Assembly (NCBI GenBank): GCA_017427985.1
Contig: JAFRRS010000023.1
Location: 124,001 to 188,000, forward strand
Length of the DNA: 64,000 nucleotides
Origin: Bacteroidales bacterium
Lineage (GTDB): Bacteria; Bacteroidota; Bacteroidia; Bacteroidales; F082
Direction: 5' to 3'
In this document: piece after piece, positions 8,592 through 16,844 of the stretch
Position numbering within the stretch: position 1 is the stretch's first letter
How the letters are laid out: every line of letters starts with the position of its first letter
The notes under the pieces: generated by a model
Databases searched by the model: none
What the model was told of the DNA's origin: nothing
The model's input: only the letters and a program-made list of their open reading frames with translations
Program-made: the position numbers and the translations under genes

Positions 8592-10158
8592 ATTCGTAAG
8601 TTTTTGCAATTTCTCCTTGACCTAATTTTATGATATTCTCGCATGATTTTCTGAAATCAGCGCAACGTGTTGTGTCCTGAAGCATCAGGTAACCCATGAT
8701 GATGAAACCAACCGCTTCTACTAAACGTCTGTGATGGGTCTCTTTATTGCCCGAAAGGTCAAAAATTTCTTTATATTTCTCTGTCATGGCACGAAGCTTG
8801 TCACGCAATGGCAACAATTCTTCCGCATACTCAAAGTTATCCAAATCAGCGATGTACTTGAGATAAGCGCCGTTGCCTAAGAAACGTGCAGCTGCAACAA
8901 CCTGAAGCTGTGAAGTGCCTTCGTAGATAGTCAAAATACGTGCGTCACGATAGAGACGTTCGCATTTGTATTCCTTCATGAAGCCCGAACCGCCGTGAAT
9001 CTGAATGTCATCGTAAGCAATCTGGTTAGCCCATTCACTGGCGAACATCTTCAAAACAGGTGTCAGCATGTCGGCAATCTTCTTGTTTGTCTCAACGTAA
9101 CGAGCTGTCTCATAAAGCAATGAGCGAGCTGCGTCAGTCTTGGCACGCATCAAATCGAGGATGTCCTGAACTGCGACAAACTCCTTGATTTTCTTTCCAA
9201 ACTGCTCACGCTGGTCAGCGTATTCCTCAGCGTCACGGACTGCTGCCTCAGCGAGTCCTACAGACTGAGCGCCAACACCCAAACGTGCGCCGTTCATCAA
9301 CGACATGACGTATTTTATAAGACCCATCTTACGGTCACCGATGAGTTTAGCAGGTGCGTTGTTGAACACGAGTTCTGCTGTCGGTGAGCCGTGGATACCC
9401 ATCTTATTCTCAATTCTTCTCACTGTCACAGCTTTGTTCTTTCTGTCGTAGACGAAAAGTGAAAGACCACGACCATCGGTGCTGCCCTCTTCAGAACGTG
9501 CAAGCACCAACTTGATATCAGCGTCACCATTGGTGATGAAACGCTTCACACCATTGAGTCTCCAGCAGTTAGCCTTCTCATCGAAGGTTGCTTTCAGCTG
9601 CACTGACTGAAGGTCTGAACCTGCGTCAGGCTCTGTAAGGTCCATTGAGCATGTGTCACCTTTGTAAATACGTGGCAAATATTCGTCTTTGATAGCGTCG
9701 TCAGCGAATTTGAGGATTGTCTCGGCACAGTCCTGCAATCCCCAGATGTTGGCAAAACCAGCGTCAGCGCGAGAAACCATCTCAGCTGCCATCACGTATG
9801 GAACGTATGAGAAGTTAAGTCCGTTGTATTTGCGTGGCAATGCCATTCCATAGAGACCTGCGTCACGCATAGCCTCGTGGTTCTGCTGTGTGCCCTTTGC
9901 GTAAACTATAGCGTTGTCAACAATTTTCGGACCTTCAATATCAACAGCCTCGGCATTCGGGTCGAGAACATCACCGCAAAGCTCACCGACGATGTCCAAA
10001 ACCTTATCGTAGTTGTCGATAGCGTCTTCCACGCTCTTCGGTGCCAGCTCGTCATTCTCCGCATCCACGAAGTCGTTTTCCTTCATGCGAACAATCTCCT
10101 CCATCTTAGGATGGTTCAGATAGAAAGCGAGGCTTTTATTATCTTGATAAAAGTTCAT
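8578..10158 (-). CDS. Acyl-CoA dehydrogenase family flavoprotein embedded in the fatty-acid operon
   Basis: A 526-residue FAD enzyme that introduces, or in reverse removes, a 2,3-double bond in acyl thioesters, exchanging electrons with ETF. Family motifs are AEMVSRADAG, CSMDLTEPDAGSDLQ, RFITNGDADI, NKMGIHGSPTAEL, the ARLGVGAQSVG helix, REQFGKKI and QIHGGSGFMKEY. The catalytic glutamate is in TIYEGTSQLQ. The C-terminal extension of about 100 residues is typical of the longer members. It lies one base after etfA (TAATG) and overlaps fabG. Its place among ACP-dependent genes suggests an acyl-ACP substrate or an enoyl-reductase-like role. That is inference, and a short-chain acyl-CoA role as in butyrate formation is the main alternative. 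Confidence 0.88.
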   Translation of the reverse strand: MNFYQDNKSLAFYLNHPKMEEIVRMKENDFVDAENDELAPKSVEDAIDNYDKVLDIVGELCGDVLDPNAEAVDIEGPKIVDNAIVYAKGTQQNHEAMRDAGLYGMALPRKYNGLNFSYVPYVMAAEMVSRADAGFANIWGLQDCAETILKFADDAIKDEYLPRIYKGDTCSMDLTEPDAGSDLQSVQLKATFDEKANCWRLNGVKRFITNGDADIKLVLARSEEGSTDGRGLSLFVYDRKNKAVTVRRIENKMGIHGSPTAELVFNNAPAKLIGDRKMGLIKYVMSLMNGARLGVGAQSVGLAEAAVRDAEEYADQREQFGKKIKEFVAVQDILDLMRAKTDAARSLLYETARYVETNKKIADMLTPVLKMFASEWANQIAYDDIQIHGGSGFMKEYKCERLYRDARILTIYEGTSQLQVVAAARFLGNGAYLKYIADLDNFEYAEELLPLRDKLRAMTEKYKEIFDLSGNKETHHRRLVEAVGFIIMGYLMLQDTTRCADFRKSCENIIKLGQGEIAKTYEYVKE

Positions 10159-11153
10159 TATTTCTTACTATTTGATTTACAATATTTTATCATCTTCGGC
10201 ACAACATCTGCGGCATCACCAGTGATGACGTAGTCAGCGATAGAGTTGATCGGAGCGTGCGGGTCAGTATTGATTGAGATAATCAACGATGACTGTTCCA
10301 TACCTGAGCGGTGCTGAACAGCGCCAGAGATACCGCAAGCAATGTAGACCTTTGGACGCACTGTGACACCTGTCTGACCGACCTGTCTCTCAGGCTCTGC
10401 AAAACCTGCGTCAACAGCGGCACGTGTGGCACCAACTTCGCCTCCAAGAAGGTTAGCAAGTTCATGCAAAAGCTTGAAATTCTCTTTGCAACCCATGCCG
10501 TAACCGCCAGAAACGATGATAGGAGAGCCTTTGATGTCGATTTTCTTCTCCTCAAGCTTACGTTCGATGATTTTCACCACGAAATCGGCTTCATTCAAAA
10601 ACTCAGCAGCGTTGAGTTTCACGACAGATGTATTCTTCTGTTTCTCAAATACTTCCTGTTTCATAACGCCTTCACGTACTGTTGCCATCTGAGGACGCAC
10701 GTCAGGGCAGATGATGGTTGCGATGATATTACCGCCGAAAGCAGGACGAATCTGCATCAGATTGCCGTTCTCGTCGATGTCAAGAGCCGTGCAGTCCGCT
10801 GTAAGACCGCAACGGAGATATGACGCCACTCTCGGGCCGAGATCACGACCGACTGGTGTAGCTCCGAAGAGCACCGAATACGGCTTCTCACGCTCAATGA
10901 GTTTTGTCATCACACTGAAATGCGGCAACGTCTGATAGAAACCCAGACGTGAGTCTTCAAGGCAAAAAACAGTGTTCACGCCATGCGCAAACAGTTCATT
11001 TTCAAGACCTTTCAGATTGTTGCCAATGACAGCGGCATCAACGTTCACGTTGAGTCGGTCGGCGAGATGACGAGCCTTTGAACAAAGTTCCAAGCTCACA
11101 TCGGCGATCTTGCCGTCGTCTTTTACTTCACAATAAACAATAATGTTATTCAT
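10158..11153 (-). CDS. etfA: Electron transfer flavoprotein, alpha subunit
   Basis: The FAD-binding large subunit (331 aa) of ETF, the partner of EtfB and electron carrier for the adjacent acyl-CoA dehydrogenase. The C-terminal FAD domain is clear: IIVSGGYGMGCKENF, GATRAAVDAG, RQVGQTGVTVRPKVYIACGISG, AVQHRSGM and INTDPHAPI. The N-terminal domain begins NNIIVYCEVKDDGKI. Stop and start codons overlap as TAATG with both neighbours (acpP upstream, dehydrogenase downstream), so the three are translationally coupled. The QVGQTG segment is of the kind I associate with bifurcating ETFs; this needs a structure-based comparison. Confidence 0.92.
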   Translation of the reverse strand: MNNIIVYCEVKDDGKIADVSLELCSKARHLADRLNVNVDAAVIGNNLKGLENELFAHGVNTVFCLEDSRLGFYQTLPHFSVMTKLIEREKPYSVLFGATPVGRDLGPRVASYLRCGLTADCTALDIDENGNLMQIRPAFGGNIIATIICPDVRPQMATVREGVMKQEVFEKQKNTSVVKLNAAEFLNEADFVVKIIERKLEEKKIDIKGSPIIVSGGYGMGCKENFKLLHELANLLGGEVGATRAAVDAGFAEPERQVGQTGVTVRPKVYIACGISGAVQHRSGMEQSSLIISINTDPHAPINSIADYVITGDAADVVPKMIKYCKSNSKK

Positions 11154-11389
11154 TATTTTGCCTTGATTTCTTCAACAACTTTGATTGCGTCGCCCACTGT
11201 GACGATTTTTTCTGTCATGTTATCCGGGATTGTGATTTCGAACTCACGCTCGATGTCCATGATAAGCTCAACGATGTCCAATGAGTCAGCGCCTAATGTT
11301 GTGACAAAGCCAGCGTCTTCTGTGACTTGTGCAGGATCGCAATTCAGTTTGTTAACGATGATTTCAGTGATTTTTTCTTTTGTATTCAT
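11153..11389 (-). CDS. acpP: Acyl carrier protein placed between the two ETF subunit genes
   Basis: A small acidic four-helix protein (78 aa) that carries acyl chains on 4'-phosphopantetheine. The modification site is Ser36 in LGADSLDIVE, and the flanking helix II (DSLDIVELIMDIEREFEI) is canonical. The gene lies 57 bp after etfB and overlaps etfA as TAATG. An acpP inside an etfB-etfA pair is unusual and is the best sequence argument that the flavoproteins of this operon act on ACP-bound chains. Confidence 0.95.
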   Translation of the reverse strand: MNTKEKITEIIVNKLNCDPAQVTEDAGFVTTLGADSLDIVELIMDIEREFEITIPDNMTEKIVTVGDAIKVVEEIKAK

Positions 11390-11446
11390 GATTTTAAGAA
11401 TTTTTAATGTTAATAATTTGTTTTAGTTTTAGAAAAGGGTTTGTTT

Positions 11447-12271
11447 TTAGAAAATATGCGACGCTGTAAGGTCTTCAATCAATCCTTTGATACCTTCGTC
11501 ATCGCTGTTTATTGTGATGCTTTCTTTCTTTGTGAGAACAACGTTCTCGATGTTTTTAACCTTTGTCGGAGAACCTTTCAGTCCTAATCTTTCGAAATCA
11601 GGATTGATGTCATCAGCTGTCCACATTGGGATTTCTGTGTTTTTCTTCTTGATTACAAGATGAGCGTGGCGTGAGCGGCATTCGTGTGCGTTACCGTGAA
11701 CTGTAACGAGAGCCGGAAGATTCGCTTTCACGACCTCGATGCCATGCTGAAGCACTCTCTTTAGACGGATTGTCTCTGGTGTCACTGCAACAAGCTCGTC
11801 AGCGTAAGTGATTTGTGGCACGTCGAGTTTCTCTGCTGTCTGTGGTCCCACCTGTGCGGTATCTCCATCAATAGCCTGACGGCCTGTAAATACCACGTCA
11901 TAATGACCCAACTTCTTGATAGCCATCGACAAAGCGTATGATGTTGCCAATGTGTCTGATGCTGCAAAACGTTTGTCACTTACTACAAAACCATTGTCTG
12001 CACCACGGTATAAAGCCTCGCGGATAATCTCGGAAGCGCGTGGAGGTCCCATGGTGATGACAGTAACTTTAACATCGATGTTGTTTTCTGCTTTGATTCT
12101 ATCACGGCACATCAGAGCCATTTCGAGAGCCTTCATGTCATCAGGGTTGAAGATGGCAGGAAGAGCCGCGCGGTTGATGGTGCCGTCGGCATTCATGGCG
12201 TCCTTACCAACATTCTTGGTATCAGGCACCTGTTTTGCCAACACAACTATTTGAAAATCTTTCTTCTGCAT
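11447..12271 (-). CDS. etfB: Electron transfer flavoprotein, beta subunit
   Basis: The small ETF subunit (274 aa). The N-terminal nucleotide-binding fold starts FQIVVLAKQVPDTKNV, followed by RAALPAIFNPDDMKALEMAL. The conserved loop GRQAIDGDTAQVGP lies at about residues 130-143. The GDTAQVGP form, rather than the DDCNQTG of mitochondrial ETF, resembles ETFs that bind a second FAD and bifurcate electrons from NADH. I state that as an inference from memory. The ATG at 12271 is chosen because it lies just after the fabZ stop (12283); the upstream in-frame extension has a basic, non-ETF composition. Confidence 0.92.
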   Translation of the reverse strand: MQKKDFQIVVLAKQVPDTKNVGKDAMNADGTINRAALPAIFNPDDMKALEMALMCRDRIKAENNIDVKVTVITMGPPRASEIIREALYRGADNGFVVSDKRFAASDTLATSYALSMAIKKLGHYDVVFTGRQAIDGDTAQVGPQTAEKLDVPQITYADELVAVTPETIRLKRVLQHGIEVVKANLPALVTVHGNAHECRSRHAHLVIKKKNTEIPMWTADDINPDFERLGLKGSPTKVKNIENVVLTKKESITINSDDEGIKGLIEDLTASHIF

Positions 12272-12282
12272 TATATCTGATT

Positions 12283-12708
12283 TTATTTTTCTGTTCTTGG
12301 AACGAGAGCGAACGACAGGCTTCCGCTGACGCATTGTTTTCCGGCAACGCTGAGTTTTGCATCACAGAAATAAATGTTTGCGCGGTGTGCTGTCAAGACT
12401 GCATCCACTTCAATGGTGTCGCCAGGAAGAACCTGATTTTTGAATCGCACATTGTTGATGCCTGTGTAGAATGTGAGCTTGCCCGGAAGGTCGTCCTTCA
12501 TTAGGAGAGCGCAGCTCTGAGCCATAATCTCGCAGAGGATGACACCTGGCACCACTGGGTTGCCTGGGAAATGTCCCTGGAGGAAAAACTCATCGCCCCT
12601 GACGTGATATTTTGAATGGGCGACATGCTGGTCGTCAATCTCAATCTCGTCAATGAGCAACATGGGCTCGCGATGAGGTAAATAGTTTTTTAATTCTTCT
12701 CTTGTCAT
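12283..12708 (-). CDS. fabZ: FabZ-like 3-hydroxyacyl-[acyl-carrier-protein] dehydratase
   Basis: A hot-dog-fold dehydratase (141 aa) that removes water from 3-hydroxyacyl-ACP to give trans-2-enoyl-ACP. The active-site His is in GHFPGNPVVPG and the acidic partner follows in CEIMAQ, the same spacing as in FabZ. The N-terminus LPHREPMLLIDEI is also typical. It sits between fabF and etfB in the operon. FabA-type isomerase activity is unlikely given the FabZ-like length, but cannot be excluded from sequence. Confidence 0.9.
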   Translation of the reverse strand: MTREELKNYLPHREPMLLIDEIEIDDQHVAHSKYHVRGDEFFLQGHFPGNPVVPGVILCEIMAQSCALLMKDDLPGKLTFYTGINNVRFKNQVLPGDTIEVDAVLTAHRANIYFCDAKLSVAGKQCVSGSLSFALVPRTEK

Positions 12709-12729
12709 AGCTATATGATTTTCAATTAC

Positions 12730-13968
12730 TTATTTTATCGGTCTTAATGCGACTGCGCCGTTATGTCCGCCGAAGCCCAATGATTCCGACACTGCGATTG
12801 TGAGGTCAGCCTTCACAGCCTTGTTTGGAGTGTAGTTGAGGTCGCAATTCGGGTCAGGCTCGTTAAGGTTGATTGTAGGAGGCACCATGCCGTCGCGAAG
12901 TGCGAGAACTGAAGCGATGATTTCCACTGCGCCCGCTGCACCGAGGAGGTGTCCCATCATTGATTTTGTTGAGCTTATCATGGCTCTGCGAGCCTCTTCC
13001 TCGCCCAATGCCTTCTTCAAAGCAGCTGTCTCTGACGAGTCGTTAAGAGCAGTGCCTGTTCCGTGAGCGTTAACGTAAAGGAGGTCTTTGCCATCCTGAT
13101 AACCAGCCTCGTCCAATGCCATCTTGATAGCCTTGGCAGCGTATGTTCCTTCAGGATGCGGAGCTGTCACATGATGCGCGTCGCAAGTGTTGCCGTAGCC
13201 ACAAACCTCAGCGTATATTGTAGCTCCACGTCTCTTGGCGTGTTCATATTCCTCCATCAAAACGATGCCTGCGCCTTCCGCGATGACGAATCCTGCGCGA
13301 CGAGCATCAAATGGCAATGAGGCCGCGTTCGGGTCTTCTGACTTTGTCAGAGCTTTTGCGTTGGCGAAACCCGCAATCGACAATCTATTAATAGGTGCTT
13401 CAGTACCGCCTGCGATGATACCGTCAGCGTAACCGTCCTTGATGGCACGATATGCCTCGCCTATAGCGTTGGTACTTGTTGCACAAGCTGTAACAACCGG
13501 GATACAAACGCCGTGAGCGTTGAAACGGATAGCCACGTTACCTGATGCCATATTTGCAATCATGGTAGGAATCATCAATGGGGAGACCCAACGCGGACCT
13601 TCTGTCTCAAGTTTGTGCATCTCTCGCATCATGGTGTCGAAGCCGCCGATACCCGAGCCGATGTACACGCCGAGACGGTCAGGATCCCAACCATCCTCAT
13701 TGCCTTGCATCGCCTGTGTGGCTGCTGCCATGGCGTAAACCGAGAACAAGTCGTTACGACGAACGAAAGGTATCTCAAGATTATACTCAGCAGGATTGAA
13801 ATCTTTAATCTCTCCCGCGACCTTTGACGGAAGGTCATCTGTGTTGAACTTTGTGATGAGGCCGATGCCACATACACCGTCCATAATATTTTTATGGAAT
13901 GTCTCAATATTGTTTCCAACTGGAGAAACAACGCCCATTCCTGTTATAACTACTCTTCTTTTTTCCAT
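12730..13968 (-). CDS. fabF: 3-oxoacyl-[acyl-carrier-protein] synthase II
   Basis: The elongating condensing enzyme (412 aa) that joins malonyl-ACP to acyl-ACP. Catalytic Cys162 is in VVTACATSTNA; the two active-site histidines are in NAHGTGTALND and KSMMGHLLGAAGA. The N-terminus RRVVITGMGVVSPVG and C-terminus SLGFGGHNGAVAL are standard. The ATG at 13968 follows the fabH stop by 5 bp; another in-frame ATG at 13980 would overlap fabH and add four residues. Confidence 0.95.
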   Translation of the reverse strand: MEKRRVVITGMGVVSPVGNNIETFHKNIMDGVCGIGLITKFNTDDLPSKVAGEIKDFNPAEYNLEIPFVRRNDLFSVYAMAAATQAMQGNEDGWDPDRLGVYIGSGIGGFDTMMREMHKLETEGPRWVSPLMIPTMIANMASGNVAIRFNAHGVCIPVVTACATSTNAIGEAYRAIKDGYADGIIAGGTEAPINRLSIAGFANAKALTKSEDPNAASLPFDARRAGFVIAEGAGIVLMEEYEHAKRRGATIYAEVCGYGNTCDAHHVTAPHPEGTYAAKAIKMALDEAGYQDGKDLLYVNAHGTGTALNDSSETAALKKALGEEEARRAMISSTKSMMGHLLGAAGAVEIIASVLALRDGMVPPTINLNEPDPNCDLNYTPNKAVKADLTIAVSESLGFGGHNGAVALRPIK

Positions 13969-13973
13969 ATTAA

Positions 13974-14921
13974 TTACCATTTCATAATCATTGCACCAGA
14001 TACGAGGCCTGCACCGAAAGCGCTGAATGCGAGCATGTCGCCTTCTTTGAGCTTGCCTGCACGTTTTGTCTCGTCAAGCAGAATTGGGAGGCTTGCCGAC
14101 GATGTGTTACCATATTTCTCGATGTTTGTCGGGAACTTCTCTGTCGGCTGTTTGAGCATCTGTTCAATGTATTTTATAATTCTTAAATTAGCCTGATGTA
14201 TGAAATATGTGTCGATGTCATCGGCAGACATTTTTGCTTCATCAAGCAAATGTTTCAAGTCGTTTACGCAAGTTGAGGTTGCGAATTTGAACACATCCTG
14301 TCCGTGCATGACGAGAGGTAGGTTTGTCCTGCCCTTTGTGTCGTATGGGCACCACTGCAAGTCATGCATTTCATAGAGGCGATCCCATCCGTCCGAGCTC
14401 GTCAGGCGTGTGGCGATGATATTGTCGCCAGGTGTGAGAACTGCAGCACCTGCTCCTGCACCGAACAAAACAGCGCATGTGCGGTCGTGCCAGTCAAGCA
14501 TGTGGGCTGGCGCTTCGGCGCACACCACGAGGACGTTCTTCACTTTACCTATTTTATAATATGCTTCCGCGATGTCGCAGGCATAGATGAAGCCCACGCA
14601 GGCTCCGTTGAGGTCGATACAAGGACACTTGGCGCCAATCTTCTCTTTCACGATGCAGCTCAGAGCCGGCGTCACATACTCATTCACGACGTTGGCGCAA
14701 ATGACGAAATCAAGGTCTTTCGATTCCATTTTTGCATCGGCAAGAGCCTTCAACGACGCGTCAACAGCAAGGTCAAGCACATATTCCGAAGAAAGAACGC
14801 GACGTTCTTTGATACCTGTGCGTGTTGTGATCCATTCGTCAGATGTGTCAAGAATCTCTGCAAGCATCTGGTTTGTCACGACCTGCTTTGGAAGCGAACT
14901 ACCTATTCCTGAAATTTTCAT
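13974..14921 (-). CDS. fabH: 3-oxoacyl-[acyl-carrier-protein] synthase III
   Basis: The initiating condensing enzyme (315 aa) that uses acyl-CoA primers and malonyl-ACP. The catalytic triad is visible: Cys108 in NGACVGF, His in YFIHQANLRI and Asn in YGNTSSASLP. It is the first gene of the interleaved fab/etf operon. Its promoter (-7 element 14978-14986) adjoins the seven-repeat array shared with the divergent LytTR gene. FabH often sets chain-starter choice, so control here would affect both the amount and the type of fatty acid. Confidence 0.94.
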   Translation of the reverse strand: MKISGIGSSLPKQVVTNQMLAEILDTSDEWITTRTGIKERRVLSSEYVLDLAVDASLKALADAKMESKDLDFVICANVVNEYVTPALSCIVKEKIGAKCPCIDLNGACVGFIYACDIAEAYYKIGKVKNVLVVCAEAPAHMLDWHDRTCAVLFGAGAGAAVLTPGDNIIATRLTSSDGWDRLYEMHDLQWCPYDTKGRTNLPLVMHGQDVFKFATSTCVNDLKHLLDEAKMSADDIDTYFIHQANLRIIKYIEQMLKQPTEKFPTNIEKYGNTSSASLPILLDETKRAGKLKEGDMLAFSAFGAGLVSGAMIMKW

Positions 14922-14977
14922 TACAATAAAATTTAGTTATCAATATTTTTTACTTTAATTTTCGTTTTCAAACCGAT

Positions 14978-14986
14978 GCAAAAGTA
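14978..14986 (-). promoter_or_regulatory. Predicted promoter -7 element of the fabH operon
   Basis: TACTTTTGC on the minus strand matches TAnnTTTGC. No TTTG -33 element is apparent, and the nearest repeat of the array begins about 25 bp upstream, as would suit an activator-dependent promoter. Confidence 0.6.
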
Positions 14987-15010
14987 CTCTTATAAAACCG
15001 CATGGGGATT

Positions 15011-15147
15011 TTTTGTGACGAAATATCGTGGAATTGTGACATATTCGGTCTTTTTGTGACAAAACACGCTATTTTGTGACGAAATTATTCGATTTTGTGA
15101 TAAAATTTTATTTTTTGTGACGAAATAAATTATTTTTGTGACGAATT
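15011..15147 (+). promoter_or_regulatory. Array of seven helically phased direct repeats (candidate LytTR operator)
   Basis: Seven copies of TTTTGTGACGAAAT (best copies 1, 4, 6, 7; copies 2, 3, 5 diverge). The GTGA cores start at 15015, 15036, 15056, 15076, 15097, 15117 and 15138: steps of 21, 20, 20, 21, 20 and 21 bp, two turns of DNA each. The array lies between the divergent -7 elements of fabH and the LytTR gene. The outer repeats are centred about 45 bp from each predicted start site. LytTR proteins bind short direct repeats about 21 bp apart, so the neighbour is the obvious ligand. Confidence 0.85.
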
Positions 15148-15170
15148 TCACCTCGTATTATTATTCTTTG

Positions 15171-15179
15171 TATCTTTGC
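15171..15179 (+). promoter_or_regulatory. Predicted promoter -7 element of the LytTR gene
   Basis: TATCTTTGC, a perfect TAnnTTTGC match, 18 bp before the ATG at 15197. The in-frame TTG at 15176 lies inside it, which rules that codon out as a start. The last repeat of the array ends about 25 bp upstream. Confidence 0.75.
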
Positions 15180-15196
15180 AGCGTAAAATTTCGATT

Positions 15197-16105
15197 ATGC
15201 AAAGAAAAAAATTGCCACATTATCTAATCGAGAAGAACAATCTGATTGTCCAGGTGACAATTTCAGTGCTCTTCGCGATAGCGTTTTTGGCTGTATATAT
15301 ACCTTTATCTGATACAACAACAGCGTGGTTTTCATTGGAAGAACAGGACAAATTCATATATACGGCATTCTTTATCATTTTCTCTACCATCTTCTTGATT
15401 TTCAGTAGAATAATGATGTTTTACATGTCAAAAAGAATCATACGCTTTACCCTAACAAAATTTATTCTTTGGACTATTGGCGAGATTGTACTGATTGGAC
15501 TATTCCATGCCTACATCTCATTGAGAATCATGAATATACAAGAGTACAGCAACACTCTCATCATCGGAAAAAGTATCCTCATCACTTTCATTGCACTCGG
15601 TTTTCCGTTCATCGTGACAGATTTGAGTTTCGCACTTCTGGATGCGCAAAGGGTTTTGAAAATTGCAAGAAAAGTTATTCAGTCGAATCCTGCAAACACA
15701 GATAGCAATAAAACCGGCAACACCCCAAAAAACGACACTCAAGTTTTAAACAATCCAGACATCATCAATTTCCACGATTATACCGGCGCCTTGAAATTCA
15801 CTGTAAAACTTGACAACGTGTATTACATCAAGGCGGAAGGCAACTACGTGAATGTTTTCTATAATAATAAAGGTGGAATCAGTTCTTTCGTGCTTCGCAA
15901 CAAAATTCAGGCAATTGAAGACACTTTTGCCAACACTCCGCTCATGCGCTGTCACCGCACTTACATCGTTAACACCAACAATATCAAGCTGATACGTAAC
16001 GAAGCGGAAGGTTATTCCATCGATTTCAACCAGTCGGGTTTGGAATCAGTTCCAGTTTCTCGCACTTATAGTGAAAAAATTGTTAAAAGATTCACAGAAA
16101 TATAA
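15197..16105 (+). CDS. Membrane-anchored LytTR-domain transcription regulator
   Basis: A 302-residue protein with four predicted membrane helices (about residues 16-37, 53-77, 84-108 and 121-148). A polar linker rich in Asn/Thr/Lys (160-185) follows, then a C-terminal LytTR DNA-binding domain (about 190-302). The domain carries typical features: YIKAEGNYVNVFY, RNKIQAIEDTF, MRCHRTYIVNTNNI and VPVSRTYSEKI. There is no receiver or kinase domain, so it is a one-component regulator that may read a signal in the membrane. It is divergent from the fabH operon across the seven-repeat array, so I infer that it controls both itself and fatty-acid synthesis. The start is fixed by the promoter. Confidence 0.88.
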   Translation: MQRKKLPHYLIEKNNLIVQVTISVLFAIAFLAVYIPLSDTTTAWFSLEEQDKFIYTAFFIIFSTIFLIFSRIMMFYMSKRIIRFTLTKFILWTIGEIVLIGLFHAYISLRIMNIQEYSNTLIIGKSILITFIALGFPFIVTDLSFALLDAQRVLKIARKVIQSNPANTDSNKTGNTPKNDTQVLNNPDIINFHDYTGALKFTVKLDNVYYIKAEGNYVNVFYNNKGGISSFVLRNKIQAIEDTFANTPLMRCHRTYIVNTNNIKLIRNEAEGYSIDFNQSGLESVPVSRTYSEKIVKRFTEI

Positions 16106-16113
16106 TATATTTG
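16106..16113 (+). promoter_or_regulatory. Promoter candidate for exbB
   Basis: TATATTTG matches TAnnTTTG, beginning at the last base of the LytTR stop region and 49 bp before the exbB ATG. The -33 region is weak. Confidence 0.4.
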
Positions 16114-16154
16114 TCGTTTGAATGTTTATTAAAATAAATGACAAATATTAGTAT

Positions 16155-16841
16155 ATGAGTTTAACAAGTTTTTTATTACAAGTCCCTGTTGCTGAATCAG
16201 TTACAGAGGCGACAGAGATTCGCATGTCATTGTGGGAAATGACAGTCCAAGGCGGCTGGATTATGCTTTTGCTGGCAATATTTTCTGTAATTGCCGTCTA
16301 CATCTTCATCGAAAGATTCATCACTATCAACAGAGCGTCGAAAAAAGACGACTTGTTTATGGACACCATCCGCAACTACATGAAGGAAGGCAACTTAAAC
16401 GAGGCGAAGGTTTTATGCCAGAAACGCTCCACCCCGCTTTCAAGGATGATTGAAAAAGGTATAGCGAGAATCGGCAAGCCTTTAAATGACATCCAGACTG
16501 CCATCGAAAACGTTGGTAATCTTGAAGTTAGCAATCTTGAAAAAGGTGTTGCGCTCCTCGCCATGATTTCAGGCGCAGGTCCCATGCTCGGCTTCCTCGG
16601 CACTGTCATAGGTATGATTCGTGCCTTTTACGACATGTCAATGGCTGGCAACAACATCGACATCGAACTGTTGTCGACTGGTATTTATCAGGCAATGGTA
16701 ACAACCGTCGGTGGTCTTATCGTCGGTATCATCGCTTTTATTTTCTACAATATCCTCGTGTCGCAAATCGACAAGGTGGTTAACCTGCTTGAGTCGAAGA
16801 GCATTGAGTTTATGGATGTTTTGAACGAACCAGCACAATAA
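16155..16841 (+). CDS. exbB: MotA/TolQ/ExbB proton-channel protein
   Basis: An inner-membrane protein (228 aa) that, with ExbD, converts proton flow into motion of a TonB/TolA-type transducer. Three membrane segments are visible: about 30-52 (GGWIMLLLAIFSVIAVYIFI), about 140-160 (ISGAGPMLGFLGTVIGMI) and about 180-205 (VTTVGGLIVGIIAFIFY). The conserved LLAMISGAGPMLGFLGTV and GGLIVGI signatures are intact. It is followed 3 bp later by exbD. It could serve a Tol-Pal-like rather than a nutrient-uptake system. Confidence 0.9.
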   Translation: MSLTSFLLQVPVAESVTEATEIRMSLWEMTVQGGWIMLLLAIFSVIAVYIFIERFITINRASKKDDLFMDTIRNYMKEGNLNEAKVLCQKRSTPLSRMIEKGIARIGKPLNDIQTAIENVGNLEVSNLEKGVALLAMISGAGPMLGFLGTVIGMIRAFYDMSMAGNNIDIELLSTGIYQAMVTTVGGLIVGIIAFIFYNILVSQIDKVVNLLESKSIEFMDVLNEPAQ

Positions 16842-16844
16842 GCC

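Noticed and set aside
15011..15147. Regular repeats resembling a small CRISPR array
   Set aside because: The repeat unit is 14 bp or less, the gaps are 6-9 bp, the period is two helical turns, and no cas genes are nearby. A transcription-factor operator explains it better.
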